Translations under genes and position numbers: made by a program
NCBI GenBank assembly: GCA_942491525.1
Contig: CALOBW010000012.1
Location: forward strand, 3,467-67,466
Source: CAYWBU01 sp942491525
GTDB lineage: Bacteria > Desulfobacterota > Desulfomonilia > UBA1062
Direction of reading: 5' to 3'
Length of the DNA stretch: 64,000 nt
The notes under the pieces: generated by a model
What the model saw: only the letters and a program-made list of their open reading frames with translations
What the model was told of the DNA's origin: nothing
The model's database searches: none
Shown: piece after piece, positions 46,950-57,532 of the stretch
How positions within the stretch are numbered: position 1 is the stretch's first letter
Layout: every line of letters begins with the position of its first letter

Positions 46950-46954
46950 GACCG

Positions 46955-47989
46955 CTACTCGCCGTAGACCTGCGCCTTGCTGTAGAAATTCTCGGCTATG
47001 ATGGTGCTGTCGAGATTGTCCCGGTTAATCAGCACAACCGGGGTGACGATGGTGGGCACGTCAACGTAGCCGTTGTTGATGGTCTTATCCACCGCCACGA
47101 CCGCGGCCGGCGCTTTATCGGGGTTCTGGGCCAGTTTGACCGCGATCTCGGCCGAGCGCTGGGCCAGGGGCTTGATCTTCTTCCAGATCTCAACCGACTG
47201 CTTGCCCTGGGCCACAAACTGGATGTTGACCAGGTCGGCATCCGAGCCGGCCACAAAGACCTTGTCGGTGTCGGCCAGCCCCTGGGCATCCAGGGCCGCG
47301 ATCACGCCGCGGGCCATGCCTGAGTTGTTGCAGATAAAGGCGTCAACCCTGTTCTGATACTTGGTGAGCACATTTTCGGCCGTGGCCATGGCCTTGTCGG
47401 TCGACCAGCCCTCATGCGACTGTTCGGCCACCAGCGTAAGGCCCGGATTGGCGTTGATGATCTCGAGGGCGCCGCTGCTCATGGCGATGGCGTTGGAGTC
47501 GCCGGGCTGGCCCATGATCAGGGCCACATTGCCCTCAACCTGGCCCTTGTGCTGCTTGAGCCAGTGCACCATGGCCTCGCCCTGCAGCTTGCCCACGGCC
47601 CAGCTGTCCTGCATGACCATCAGATCCAGGGGCCCGTTGACCAGCATGGAGTCGTAACCGATGACCCTGACCCCCTCCTGGTTGGCCATGCGCACCATGT
47701 TGCCGGCCGTGCCGGTGTTGACCGGCTGCAGCACGATCGTCTTGACGCCCTTGGCCAGCATGTTCTCAAATTTGGAGAGCTGGGTGCGCTCATCATTGTT
47801 GGCCGAATCGAAGACCACCTCGGCGCCCATGGCCTCAGCCGTCTCGATGAAGGTGGCCTTGTCGCGCTGATAGCGCTCCTCCTGCATGGTCTTCAAGAGA
47901 AAGCCGACCTTCAAGGTGTGGGGCTCTTCCTTTTTCTCGGCGCAACCCATGACGGCCAGCACCAGCATCACTGCTATCAGCTTATTCAT
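46955..47989 (-). CDS. Sugar ABC transporter substrate-binding lipoprotein, XylF-like
   Basis: A 344-residue periplasmic binding protein with a lipoprotein signal (LAVMGCAEKKEE, acylated Cys after VMG) and a periplasmic-binding-protein type 1 fold: VGFLLKTMQEERYQRDK, FDSANNDERTQLSKFENMLAKGVKTIVLQPVNT, VRVIGYDSMLVN. It delivers a sugar, probably xylose, to the permease. GGAGGG precedes the ATG. As the first gene of the operon it carries the likely promoter upstream (48000-48070), where I could not set clear boxes. No xylose isomerase or kinase is nearby. Confidence 0.88.
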   Translation of the reverse strand: MNKLIAVMLVLAVMGCAEKKEEPHTLKVGFLLKTMQEERYQRDKATFIETAEAMGAEVVFDSANNDERTQLSKFENMLAKGVKTIVLQPVNTGTAGNMVRMANQEGVRVIGYDSMLVNGPLDLMVMQDSWAVGKLQGEAMVHWLKQHKGQVEGNVALIMGQPGDSNAIAMSSGALEIINANPGLTLVAEQSHEGWSTDKAMATAENVLTKYQNRVDAFICNNSGMARGVIAALDAQGLADTDKVFVAGSDADLVNIQFVAQGKQSVEIWKKIKPLAQRSAEIAVKLAQNPDKAPAAVVAVDKTINNGYVDVPTIVTPVVLINRDNLDSTIIAENFYSKAQVYGE

Positions 47990-48026
47990 TGATCCCTCCT
48001 CAAATGATTATTTAAGGCTAAATTAA

Positions 48027-48044
48027 CGCCCGGCCGGCCGGGCG
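48027..48044 (-). terminator. GC-rich palindrome after the PHP hydrolase gene
   Basis: An 18-bp perfect palindrome CGCCCGGCC / GGCCGGGCG (48027-48044), followed on the minus strand by TTAATTT. It lies 30 bp after the stop of the PHP-domain gene and before the XylF-like gene. Confidence 0.65.
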
Positions 48045-48073
48045 CAAGATTAACCAATCATTTTGGAAGGTTG

Positions 48074-49303
48074 TTAATCATAACCCACATAGATCGGGTT
48101 GCTCATGGCCAGCAGGCGGCCGTGCATGATCAGCCAGAGGGCGAAGACATCGGGCTTGCCCATGACCTCGGCCCGGTAGTAGGTGTGCATATCGCTCTCC
48201 GCCACATCGCTGAAATGTATGGCCTGCTCGCCGCCCTTGACCATCCAGACACGGTGCAGCATAGAGTTTCTGAAGACGCCCACTAGATAGTAGTCGCGGC
48301 TGTAGAACCACTTCAAAAGATCCTTGATGTTGATCTGGCCGCTCTCAAGTTGCATAACGGTTTCTTCGTCGATCTCGCGGGTCCAGCCCTTTTTGAGCTT
48401 CTGCTTGGCCCGGCTGTCATCAAGCCTGATGGTGAAGTCCAGGCGCTTACCCTTGGCGTCAGCCAGGTTGTCGCCCATCATGGCCTCTTGACCGTCCTCG
48501 GTCTTTGCGCTGAAGTCGAGGCGCAATGAGTTGGGGGCGTAGCTCAGCGAGACGCGCCCGGCCTGCATGGCCTCTATAATCGACTTGGCATTGGGTTGCT
48601 CGACATAGACCCAGGTGGTTGGGTTGCCGTGCGAGAAGAGCTCCGACTGGAAGCCGACCACCTCATGGGTGTCGCTGCCACCGATGCCCGGGATGCGACG
48701 GCCGTTCAAGAGGAACCAGTCCCAGAAGAAGTGGGTGGCCCAGCCGTTCATGTTGGGTAGGCGGTACATGGCGTTCCAGACCTCGATTGTATCGACCTCG
48801 GCGGCCACATCCAGCTCCCAGGGACAGCAGAAGATGGCCGTCGGGTGATTGATGGAGAAGTGGGCATCTTGGGCCTTGGCAGCCTCGGCAGCCCAGGCTC
48901 CGTCTTCAGCAACGTGCGCATCCCAGAGTTCGGTGTAATCAAACTTTGTATGTTTGAAAACATTGGCGTGGCCCTTGCCGGTGGTCCACTCGATACCGTA
49001 GATATTGATCAGGCCATCACCATACTTGTCCACATCAGCCCAGTGGGACGGATGGCCCAGCTTCTCACCGTCGCCGGCTTTAACCATCTCTTTGTGCATG
49101 TTGCCGTCATGGTCGGTCAGGGCGAAGAAATCGAGTTCGCGTTTCTTAGCACTCTCCAGTACAACCTCCACCGAGCTGTCACCGTCGCTGTGCAGTGAGT
49201 GGGAATGCAGGTCGCCGCGCAGCCACTCGCCGGCCCCGGCTCCCTGGATGCCGATCAGACAGAACACCATCACCAGAAAAAGTTGTTTGATAGACTTAGA
49301 CAT
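48074..49303 (-). CDS. Exported PHP-domain metallohydrolase (CehA/McbA-like)
   Basis: A 409-residue protein with a signal peptide (QLFLVMVFCLIGIQGAGAGE). The PHP metal-site motifs are clear: WLRGDLHSHSLHSDGDSS, FFALTDHDGN, a central HPTAIFCC and IGGSDTHEV. Known exported relatives are CehA/McbA-type hydrolases, acting on esters or phosphoesters; the substrate is not predictable. GGAGG lies before the ATG. It is followed by a strong palindrome and the sugar transporter operon on the same strand. Confidence 0.8.
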   Translation of the reverse strand: MSKSIKQLFLVMVFCLIGIQGAGAGEWLRGDLHSHSLHSDGDSSVEVVLESAKKRELDFFALTDHDGNMHKEMVKAGDGEKLGHPSHWADVDKYGDGLINIYGIEWTTGKGHANVFKHTKFDYTELWDAHVAEDGAWAAEAAKAQDAHFSINHPTAIFCCPWELDVAAEVDTIEVWNAMYRLPNMNGWATHFFWDWFLLNGRRIPGIGGSDTHEVVGFQSELFSHGNPTTWVYVEQPNAKSIIEAMQAGRVSLSYAPNSLRLDFSAKTEDGQEAMMGDNLADAKGKRLDFTIRLDDSRAKQKLKKGWTREIDEETVMQLESGQINIKDLLKWFYSRDYYLVGVFRNSMLHRVWMVKGGEQAIHFSDVAESDMHTYYRAEVMGKPDVFALWLIMHGRLLAMSNPIYVGYD

Positions 49304-49442
49304 TGTTACCTCCTCATTTTTAATTAACTATCCCCAAGGCGGGATTGTCAGCAACATAAAGGCCCTTGGTTAAGAGCAAATTTATATTGCATTAATAATG
49401 AGGAAAAAATGTCGGGGGACAAGTGTCAAATGTCGTCAAAGA
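49304..49442. other. Gap with a GGGGACA repeat fragment
   Basis: 139 bp with no gene. At 49411-49430 GTCGGGGGACAAGTGTCAAA contains the GACA/TGTC mini-palindrome and GGGGGACA core shared with the REP-like sequences at 37291 and 39990. The rest is AT-rich. Confidence 0.35.
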
Positions 49443-50501
49443 TCACTTGATAAGTTTCTCAATATCGATCCCCATCTCCCTGGCCCTTCGTTTCCAGAGC
49501 TTGCGGGCCAGCTGCTGCATGTCGGCCTCCTTGTCGCCCTCGTCGACGATCTCAATGCCGATCAGGGTCTCGATCAGGTCCTCGAGGGTCAGCAGACCCT
49601 CGGTGCCGCCGTACTCATCGACCACCAGCATGATCTGGGCATGGCGCTGCATGAACTCTTCAAAGGCCCGGGAGAGGCTGGCCTGCTCCTGGATGACGGG
49701 CAGTTCGCGGCCATAGGTCTCAAGCGATGAGTTGACGTTGCCGCGGGCCTGGGCCAGCAGCAGATCGCTGCGCAGCACGAATCCGGTGAACTGGTTCTGG
49801 TCGCCGTTGTAGATCGGGATGCGCGAGAAGCGCACCGAGTCATATTTATGGAAGAACTCCTCGACCCTGAGGTTCTGGGGCAGGGAGAAGATGACCGTGT
49901 TGGGGGTCATGACGTCCATGACCCGGGTTTCGCGCAGCAGCAGCAGGTTTTTGAGAATCTTTGACTCCTGCTCGCCGAGCTGGCCCTCCTGGGCGCTCAG
50001 TTCGGCCATGGCGGCAAACTCGTTGCGGTTGAAACTTTTGCGGGCCGGCTCGCTGGTCATACCGGCGGTCAGCTTCACCGAGACATAGACAAAGGGGTAG
50101 AGCAGGCGCACCAGCCACTTCAGACCGTGGGCGGTGACCGGCGCCAGAGCACGCCAGTAGTGGGCTCCCAGCGTTTTGGGGATGATTTCGGAGAAGACCA
50201 GGATCATGAGGGTCAGGACAGCCGAAAAGATGCCGACATAGGCGCTGCCGAAAACTTTGGCGGCCTGGGCGCCGGCGCCGGCCGCGCCGACGGTGTGGGC
50301 GATGGTGTTGAGGGTCAGGATGGCCGCCAGCGGCTTGTTGACGTCCTCCTTAAGTTTACGCAGGATCGCGCCCGAGGGCTTGCCGTCCTGCTCCATGGTG
50401 GCCACATGGGCCGGGCTGACACTCAGAATAACGGCCTCGGCCACCGAACACAGAAAAGAGAAGACCAGGGCAACCAGAACATAGGTGATCAGAATCGGCA
50501 T
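49443..50501 (-). CDS. CNNM/CorC-type membrane protein (DUF21 plus CBS domains)
   Basis: A 352-residue protein with a DUF21 (CNNM) membrane domain in the first ~170 residues (YVLVALVFSFLCSVAEAVILSVSPAH, IFSAVLTLMILVFSEIIPKTLGAHY) followed by two CBS motifs (RVMDVMTPNTVIF..., LPVIQEQASLSRAFEEFMQRHAQIMLVVDEYGGTEGLLTLEDLIETLIG). Relatives transport or regulate Mg2+ or Co2+. The C-terminal CorC/HlyC domain found in many members is mostly missing, so this is a short form. GGAG precedes the ATG. It ends 139 bp upstream of the PHP gene on the same strand. Confidence 0.85.
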   Translation of the reverse strand: MPILITYVLVALVFSFLCSVAEAVILSVSPAHVATMEQDGKPSGAILRKLKEDVNKPLAAILTLNTIAHTVGAAGAGAQAAKVFGSAYVGIFSAVLTLMILVFSEIIPKTLGAHYWRALAPVTAHGLKWLVRLLYPFVYVSVKLTAGMTSEPARKSFNRNEFAAMAELSAQEGQLGEQESKILKNLLLLRETRVMDVMTPNTVIFSLPQNLRVEEFFHKYDSVRFSRIPIYNGDQNQFTGFVLRSDLLLAQARGNVNSSLETYGRELPVIQEQASLSRAFEEFMQRHAQIMLVVDEYGGTEGLLTLEDLIETLIGIEIVDEGDKEADMQQLARKLWKRRAREMGIDIEKLIK

Positions 50502-50671
50502 GCAAACTCCATTAGTGGTTTCATGCTATTGCCTATAACAAAAAGATCCGGCCACTCAAAGTGCAATTCCTGTCCAGCTGTTTGTGATTGCAATTATTAA
50601 TCCAGTCCATTAATTAATATAAATCTTTCGCCTTGGCGATTATTTGAAATTTCAATCATTTAGGAGGAGTT

Positions 50672-52045
50672 ATGCAGCTTAGGATCAACAGGCGTAAATT
50701 CATCAAGGGAACCGTGGGGACAGCCGTGATGCTGCCGGTCTTGAACCGCAAACTGGCTGCCATGGCCGCATCAGATCTGCAGCCGGGGCAGAAATGTCTG
50801 CTGCGCTTTGCCCAGATCAGCGACACCCATATCGGGGACGTGGGGCATCCGGCCCGTGATCAGGCCATCGGCGGCATCTTCTCGTTCTTCTATGAGCGGC
50901 CGCAGGATGTCTGGGGGCCGCGCATCCTGGATGCCACAATCCGGTCGATCAATGAGCGTGATCTGGAGCAGAAGCTTGATTTCTGCATTGCCACCGGCGA
51001 TCTGATCGACATGTCCATGCGCACGGAGATCGACTGGTTTGTCAGAATTGCGGACGGTGATCAGGGGCTGGCAATGAGCGCGCCGATGCTGCCGCTGACG
51101 CCTGAGGGCTTTAAAGTTCCCTGGTATGCCTGTCTGGGCAACCATGACGTGCTGCTCTTCGGTTCCTTCGGCGGCAGCATCGTTGAAAAGATTATCGAAA
51201 ATGATGTTGAGGAGTACGGGGTTGAGATGATCCGCACACCCCAGTGGATCGGGCGGGTCAGGGAGTCCGGCAATGAGCTCGGGCTGGACAACCAGAATAG
51301 TGCCAATGACGGCTACTACTCATTTGTATCCGGTGGGAGCGTGCTCAATATTGTGCTCAACACCACCACCGACAACTGGCTGGAGGGGATGTTCGGTGAA
51401 TTCCAGGCCGAGAACCGGCGCCGCATCGGGCGCATCAAGCGCTGGAGCGTCAGCGACGCCATGGCCGAGCGGCGCATCCGCTACGAGTACGGCCGCTGGC
51501 TGAAGCGTAAAGGTTTTGCATCGGTGGCCGGTAGCAAGAGTGATCCGCTGGTATCCATCGGCGACAGCGGCACGCTGGATCAGGCCCAGCATGAGTGGCT
51601 GGTGCAGCAGATCGAGGGCAACCCCGACAAGCTGATTCTGATCTATTCGCACCATGCATCCTGTAACTTCTCGGAGCTGCACGGCAATCTCAGCGGACCG
51701 CAGCTGGATGCCACCCTGTCCCAGTATGACAATGTAATCGCCCACATCTGCGGCCACAGCCACTGCAACAGGATTGAGACGGTCGGGCAATACTACCGCA
51801 TCCGCACCAGCTCGCTGATCGAGGCGCCTCAGGAGTGGCGTGAGATTGAGATCATTCTAAACGGCGACAGCACCGGAATTCTGCGCTGCCGCATGCATCA
51901 GCACGGCCTGAGCGAGGCGCTCGAGGTTGCCAGCAATCACTGGCGGGCCGCCGGTTCGCTGGCCGTCAACTCGGGCAGCGACGATGACCGTGAAGTTGAT
52001 CTGCCCTTCGTCATTCCGGGGCCGGTGCTGGAAAATCTACTGTGA
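50672..52045 (+). CDS. Tat-exported metallophosphoesterase
   Basis: A 457-residue calcineurin-like phosphoesterase. The twin-arginine motif RRKFIK (residues 7-12) followed by a hydrophobic run shows export in folded form. The metal-site motifs are all present: FAQISDTHIGD, ATGDLID, LGNHDVLL, YSHHASC and HICGHSHCNRIE. Such proteins cleave phosphomonoesters or diesters in the periplasm, which would fit a phosphate-scavenging role beside phoA, though no Pho box was seen here. GGAGGAG precedes the ATG. A strong terminator follows and overlaps the 3' end of the convergent acyltransferase gene. Confidence 0.85.
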   Translation: MQLRINRRKFIKGTVGTAVMLPVLNRKLAAMAASDLQPGQKCLLRFAQISDTHIGDVGHPARDQAIGGIFSFFYERPQDVWGPRILDATIRSINERDLEQKLDFCIATGDLIDMSMRTEIDWFVRIADGDQGLAMSAPMLPLTPEGFKVPWYACLGNHDVLLFGSFGGSIVEKIIENDVEEYGVEMIRTPQWIGRVRESGNELGLDNQNSANDGYYSFVSGGSVLNIVLNTTTDNWLEGMFGEFQAENRRRIGRIKRWSVSDAMAERRIRYEYGRWLKRKGFASVAGSKSDPLVSIGDSGTLDQAQHEWLVQQIEGNPDKLILIYSHHASCNFSELHGNLSGPQLDATLSQYDNVIAHICGHSHCNRIETVGQYYRIRTSSLIEAPQEWREIEIILNGDSTGILRCRMHQHGLSEALEVASNHWRAAGSLAVNSGSDDDREVDLPFVIPGPVLENLL

Positions 52046-52050
52046 GAGGG

Positions 52051-52085
52051 GCGCCTGAGGGGGAAGCTCCTCAGGCGCTCTTTTT
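52051..52085 (+). terminator. Intrinsic terminator after the phosphoesterase gene
   Basis: Perfect 10-bp stem GCGCCTGAGG (52051-52060) / CCTCAGGCGC (52069-52078), 8-nt loop, then TCTTTTT. It lies within the last codons of the convergent acyltransferase gene, a compact arrangement. Confidence 0.9.
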
Positions 52086-52700
52086 AATCTTTTTTTTTGA
52101 GCTGCGGATCTTGATGGGGCTGACGTTCTGCTGAAATTTGCCGTGCACGTGCTGGCCCTCATAGAAGTCGGCCAGTTTCTGCATATCGGCATCAATGTCG
52201 CCGCTGGGCCAGATCAGGGGGCCGATGCCGGCCCGTTTGTTCTTGTAGTCAAGATAGGACGGCATGATGGGCACGCCCGCGCCGCAGGCGATGTGGTAGA
52301 AGCCCGACTTCCAGCCGTCGGCATAGCCGCGGGTGCCTTCGGGGGGGATGACCAGGAACATCTCGTCGCGCTTGTTAAACTCATTGACCATGGCATCGAC
52401 CACATTGTTGTTCTTGGACCGGTCAATGGCGATGCCGCCCATCCAGCGCATGATGGGGCCGGCCGGGCCTCTGAAGAGGGCATCTTTGCCCATCCAGTAG
52501 GACTCAAAACCCAGGATGAAGGCCGTGAAGAGCATGTGGGGCATATCCCAGTTGGTGGTGTGGGGGTAGGCGGTGACGATCAGCTTCTTGTCCTTGGGAA
52601 CTTCGCCGGTCACCTCCCAGCCGAATATCTTCATGTAGGCAAATGAGATGCCTTTGAGGATCTTATTCAGAACGGGTGTCGAAAAAAAAGTTCGCTGCAT
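52071..52700 (-). CDS. Lysophospholipid acyltransferase-like (PlsC superfamily) protein
   Basis: A 209-residue protein of the LPLAT superfamily. The HX4D catalytic motif is in YPHTTNWDMPHMLF, and the acceptor-site EGTR equivalent is in PPEGTRGYADGWKSGFYHIA, with GGIAIDRSKNNNVVD. No clear membrane span besides a hydrophobic N-terminus. The C-terminal tail is Lys-rich (KKKIKKSA). The family transfers acyl chains to lysophosphatidate or similar lipids; this short, soluble type has not been well studied. No partner gene is adjacent. The final stop lies within a hairpin of the phosphoesterase terminator. Confidence 0.82.
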   Translation of the reverse strand: MQRTFFSTPVLNKILKGISFAYMKIFGWEVTGEVPKDKKLIVTAYPHTTNWDMPHMLFTAFILGFESYWMGKDALFRGPAGPIMRWMGGIAIDRSKNNNVVDAMVNEFNKRDEMFLVIPPEGTRGYADGWKSGFYHIACGAGVPIMPSYLDYKNKRAGIGPLIWPSGDIDADMQKLADFYEGQHVHGKFQQNVSPIKIRSSKKKIKKSA

Positions 52701-52813
52701 AATTCACTCCTGATATTGATTAAGTGACGATAGCATAAGCTGGATTTGCAGTCTGTAAATCTTAAGTAAAAGCACGATAAAATCAAGGGCATGAACGTAC
52801 GTTAATATGGGAG

Positions 52814-52842
52814 GTCCCGGGGAAACGGCGTTCCCCCGGGAC
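52814..52842 (-). terminator. Hairpin after htpG
   Basis: Stem GTCCCGGGG (52814-52822) / CCCCGGGAC (52834-52842), 11-nt loop, 6 bases after the htpG stop on the minus strand. It has no T-run, so strength is uncertain. Confidence 0.5.
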
Positions 52843-52848
52843 TGATGC

Positions 52849-54756
<1,908 letters not shown>

Positions 54757-54791
54757 CTGATATCTCCTCAATTTAATATTGATGTTGAGCT

Positions 54792-54820
54792 TTTTAGGGC
54801 CATCAATTCTGATTTTCAAG
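54792..54820 (-). promoter_or_regulatory. Sigma-32-like heat shock promoter of htpG
   Basis: On the minus strand CTTGAAA (54820-54814) is separated by 14 bp from CCCTAAAA (54799-54792), close to the sigma-32 consensus CTTGAAA-N11-16-CCCCATNT. The start of transcription would be about 54785, giving a ~30-base leader with a ribosome binding site. Confidence 0.6.
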
Positions 54821-54833
54821 AATAATCTTGAAA
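54814..54833. promoter_or_regulatory. 20-bp palindrome between htpG and rnhA
   Basis: Half-sites TTTCAAGA (54814-54821) and TCTTGAAA (54826-54833) are perfect inverted copies around ATAA. Each half also spells the CTTGAAA heat-shock -35 on one strand, so the element could serve two divergent promoters or a repressor that covers both. Confidence 0.5.
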
Positions 54834-54904
54834 TTAATTCATCTGACTTGACTTGCACCCTGCAGCTTCGTAGAGTTCAGCAAATTTTAAAAGAGGAGCC
54901 CGGA

Positions 54905-55627
54905 TTGGCAAAATCAAACAAAAAATTCTACGCCGTGGCAGCGGGCCGCAAACCCGGCATCTATAGCACCTGGTTTGGCGAGGAGGGCGCCGAAGTTCAG
55001 ATCAAAGGTTTTGAGGGCGCCCGTTTCAAGGGCTTTGCAACCCGGGCCGAGGCCGAGAAGTGGATGGAAAACCCCGGCGTCTATAAACCGCGCGGCGCCA
55101 CCAAGCATGCGGTCAAAGCTCCGGTCTCGCTGGACGGATATATCCATGTCTATTCGGACGGCGGCGCCCTGGGCAACCCGGGGCCGGGCGGCTACGGCGT
55201 GGTTATTGAAAACGGCAGCAAGAGCGCCGAACTTTCGGGCGGCTACCGCAAGACCACCAATAACCGCATGGAGCTGATGGGCTGCATCATGGCCCTCAGG
55301 TATTTTGGCGACAGAACCAAGGTGGCCATCACCACCGACAGCAAGTATGTGGTCAACGGCATTATGCTGGGCTGGGCCAAGAAGTGGCAAAAGAACGGCT
55401 GGATGCGCACCAAGAGCGATGCGGCCGAAAACTACGACCTCTGGCAGGAGCTGCTTGAGCTGACAGCTGAACATGATGTGGTCTTCCAGTGGGTCAAGGG
55501 CCATGCCGGCCACGCGCAGAATGAGCGCTGCGACGAGCTGGCCAAGGCCGCCGCCGCGGGCCGTGATCAGGATATCGACCAAAACTACGAACAGGGCAAA
55601 ACCACGATTGTCCAGAAACTATTCTAG
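54905..55627 (+). CDS. rnhA: Ribonuclease HI with N-terminal viroplasmin-like domain
   Basis: A 240-residue RNase H that cuts RNA in RNA-DNA hybrids. Residues ~5-50 (KKFYAVAAGRKPGIYSTWFGEEGAEVQIKGFEGARFKGFATRAEAEKWM) form the caulimovirus-viroplasmin/RNase H1 hybrid-binding domain common in eukaryotic and some bacterial RNases HI. The catalytic domain follows with YSDGGALGNPG, NNRMELMG, TTDSKYVVNG and GHAGHAQNERCDELA, giving the D-E-D-D set. The start is TTG at 54905 after AAGAGGAG, the only start that yields a natural N-terminus; an ATG-led frame from 54779 lies in the promoter region. The stop is 3 bp before the ABC-F gene. Confidence 0.93.
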   Translation: MAKSNKKFYAVAAGRKPGIYSTWFGEEGAEVQIKGFEGARFKGFATRAEAEKWMENPGVYKPRGATKHAVKAPVSLDGYIHVYSDGGALGNPGPGGYGVVIENGSKSAELSGGYRKTTNNRMELMGCIMALRYFGDRTKVAITTDSKYVVNGIMLGWAKKWQKNGWMRTKSDAAENYDLWQELLELTAEHDVVFQWVKGHAGHAQNERCDELAKAAAAGRDQDIDQNYEQGKTTIVQKLF

Positions 55628-55630
55628 AAT

Positions 55631-57496
55631 ATGGCACTGATTTCAGTAAATAACGTAAGTATACAGTTTGGCGGGCCGCTGCTGCTGGACTGCGCGGAGC
55701 TGCATATAGAGGAGGGCGAGCGCCTCTGTCTGATCGGGCGCAACGGAGCCGGCAAGTCGACCCTGCTGAAGCTGATCGACGGCGCCTATGAGCCGGACAG
55801 CGGCACCGTCACCAGAATCGGCGGCTGCCGCACCGCCCTCTTGCAGCAGGAGGTGCCGGCCGGCATCAGCGAGAGCATCTATGACGTGGTGGCCGGCGGC
55901 AAGCCTGAACATGCCGGACTCCTGATCCGCTACCATGAGCTGACCGCCAACCTGGATGAGAGCCGTCTGGACGAGCTGCACCGGCTGCAGGAGCAGCTGG
56001 ACGCCAAGGGCGCCTGGCAGCTGCACACCGAGATAATGTCCCTGCTGACCCGCATGCAGCTCGATGAGAACGCCATCTTCGCCACACTCTCGGCCGGTTA
56101 CAAGCGCCGGGTGATTCTGGCCCGCGCCCTGATTTCCGATCCGGACGTGATTCTGCTGGATGAGCCCACCAACCATCTTGACATCGACTCGATTGTCTGG
56201 CTGGAAGAGTTCCTGCTGGGCCTCAGGAAGACCCTTGTCTTCGTGACCCATGACCGTGAGTTCATGAAGAAGATCGCCAGCCGCATCGTTGAGATTGACC
56301 GCGGGCGCATCCTCTCCTTCGAGTGCGGCTACGAGGAGTATCTGAGCCGCAAGGAGGCCTGGCTGGAGTCCGAGGAGAAGACCAACCGCGAGTTCGACAA
56401 GAAGCTGGCTCAGGAGGAGGTCTGGGTGCGCCAGGGCATCAAGGCCCGCCGCACGCGCAACGAGGGCCGGGTGCGCGCGCTGGTCGATATGCGCAACCAG
56501 CGCAACCTGCGCCGCGAAAAGTTCGGCAGCGTTGATCTGCAGATCCAGGAGGCTGCGCGCACCGGCAAGCTGGTGATCGAGGGCAAAAACTTAAGCTTCG
56601 CCTACGGCGATAAACGCATCGTCAATGACTTCTCGACAAGCATCATGCGGGGCGACCGCATCGGCATCATCGGCCCCAACGGCTCGGGCAAATCGACGCT
56701 GATCAAGCTGCTGCTGGGCCAGCTGCAGCCCGAGAGCGGCAGCTTACGTCAGGGCACCAACCTCGAGGTGGCCTACTTCGATCAGCTGCGCGACACCCTG
56801 GATGACAGCCAGACCATGCTGGACAACATCGGCGACGGCAATGACATGATCTTCATCGACGGCCAGCCCAGGCATGTCATCAGCTATCTCAAGGACTTCC
56901 TCTTCACGCCGGAGCAGGTGCGGGCGCCCATCGCCAAACTTTCGGGCGGCGAGCGCAACCGGCTGCTGCTGGCCAGACTCTTCGCCAAGCCCTCCAATGT
57001 GCTGGTGCTGGACGAGCCCACCAATGATCTGGACGCCGAAACCCTGGATCTGCTGGAAGAGAAGCTCTTCGGCTACGGCGGCACCCTGCTGATGGTCAGC
57101 CACGACCGTGCCTTCCTCAACAATGTGGTCACCTCCATCATGGCCTATGAAGAAGACGGCCTGATCCATGAGTATGTGGGCGGTTATGACGACTGGCTGC
57201 GCCAGCGCTCCAAGCCGGCAACCGCGCCTGAGACAGCCGTTAGGAAGGAGAGGGTCAAGAATCAGCCCAAGAAGCGCAAGCTCTCCAACAGGGAACGCGA
57301 AGAGTTTAAGAACCTGCCCGGTCTGATTGAAGCCCTGGACCGTGAGAAAGAGGACATCATGGCCACCATGAGTGACCCGGACTTCTACAAGATTGCCGGC
57401 GAGCAGGCGGTCAAGCTGCAGGATCGTTTGGATGAGATTGAGCTGGAGGTGCTGGCCGCTTATGAGCGCTGGGAGGAGTTGGAGGAGCTGAGCTGA
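55631..57496 (+). CDS. ABC-F family ATPase, Uup-like
   Basis: A 621-residue ABC-F protein without membrane domains. The two ATPase domains show IGRNGAGKSTLLKLIDG, LSAGYKRRVILARAL (LSGGQ variant), LLDEPTNHLDIDS and, after the inter-domain linker (AWLESEEKTNREFDKKLAQEE...), GPNGSGKSTLIKLLLG, LSGGERNRLLLARLF and LDEPTNDLDAETL. A basic, coiled-coil C-terminal domain (RKERVKNQPKKRKLSNREREEF...) is the mark of Uup, which acts on ribosomes or DNA structures. It is directly downstream of rnhA and likely cotranscribed. Confidence 0.9.
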   Translation: MALISVNNVSIQFGGPLLLDCAELHIEEGERLCLIGRNGAGKSTLLKLIDGAYEPDSGTVTRIGGCRTALLQQEVPAGISESIYDVVAGGKPEHAGLLIRYHELTANLDESRLDELHRLQEQLDAKGAWQLHTEIMSLLTRMQLDENAIFATLSAGYKRRVILARALISDPDVILLDEPTNHLDIDSIVWLEEFLLGLRKTLVFVTHDREFMKKIASRIVEIDRGRILSFECGYEEYLSRKEAWLESEEKTNREFDKKLAQEEVWVRQGIKARRTRNEGRVRALVDMRNQRNLRREKFGSVDLQIQEAARTGKLVIEGKNLSFAYGDKRIVNDFSTSIMRGDRIGIIGPNGSGKSTLIKLLLGQLQPESGSLRQGTNLEVAYFDQLRDTLDDSQTMLDNIGDGNDMIFIDGQPRHVISYLKDFLFTPEQVRAPIAKLSGGERNRLLLARLFAKPSNVLVLDEPTNDLDAETLDLLEEKLFGYGGTLLMVSHDRAFLNNVVTSIMAYEEDGLIHEYVGGYDDWLRQRSKPATAPETAVRKERVKNQPKKRKLSNREREEFKNLPGLIEALDREKEDIMATMSDPDFYKIAGEQAVKLQDRLDEIELEVLAAYERWEELEELS

Positions 57497-57499
57497 GAT

Positions 57500-57525
57500 G
57501 TCATACCCGCGCAGGCGGGTATGAC
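57500..57525. repeat. 11-bp inverted repeat between convergent genes
   Basis: GTCATACCCGC (57500-57510) / GCGGGTATGAC (57515-57525), loop GCAG, between the ABC-F gene and a convergent gene. It has no T-run. The CCCGCGCAGGCGGG centre matches a hairpin repeat widespread in proteobacterial intergenic regions; it may end transcription from both sides. Confidence 0.7.
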
Positions 57526-57532
57526 GGAAAAC

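Noticed and set aside
52793..52806. AACGTACGTT palindrome between the acyltransferase and htpG genes
   Set aside because: Ten bases only, no promoter nearby, and it lies in a region where neither gene starts.
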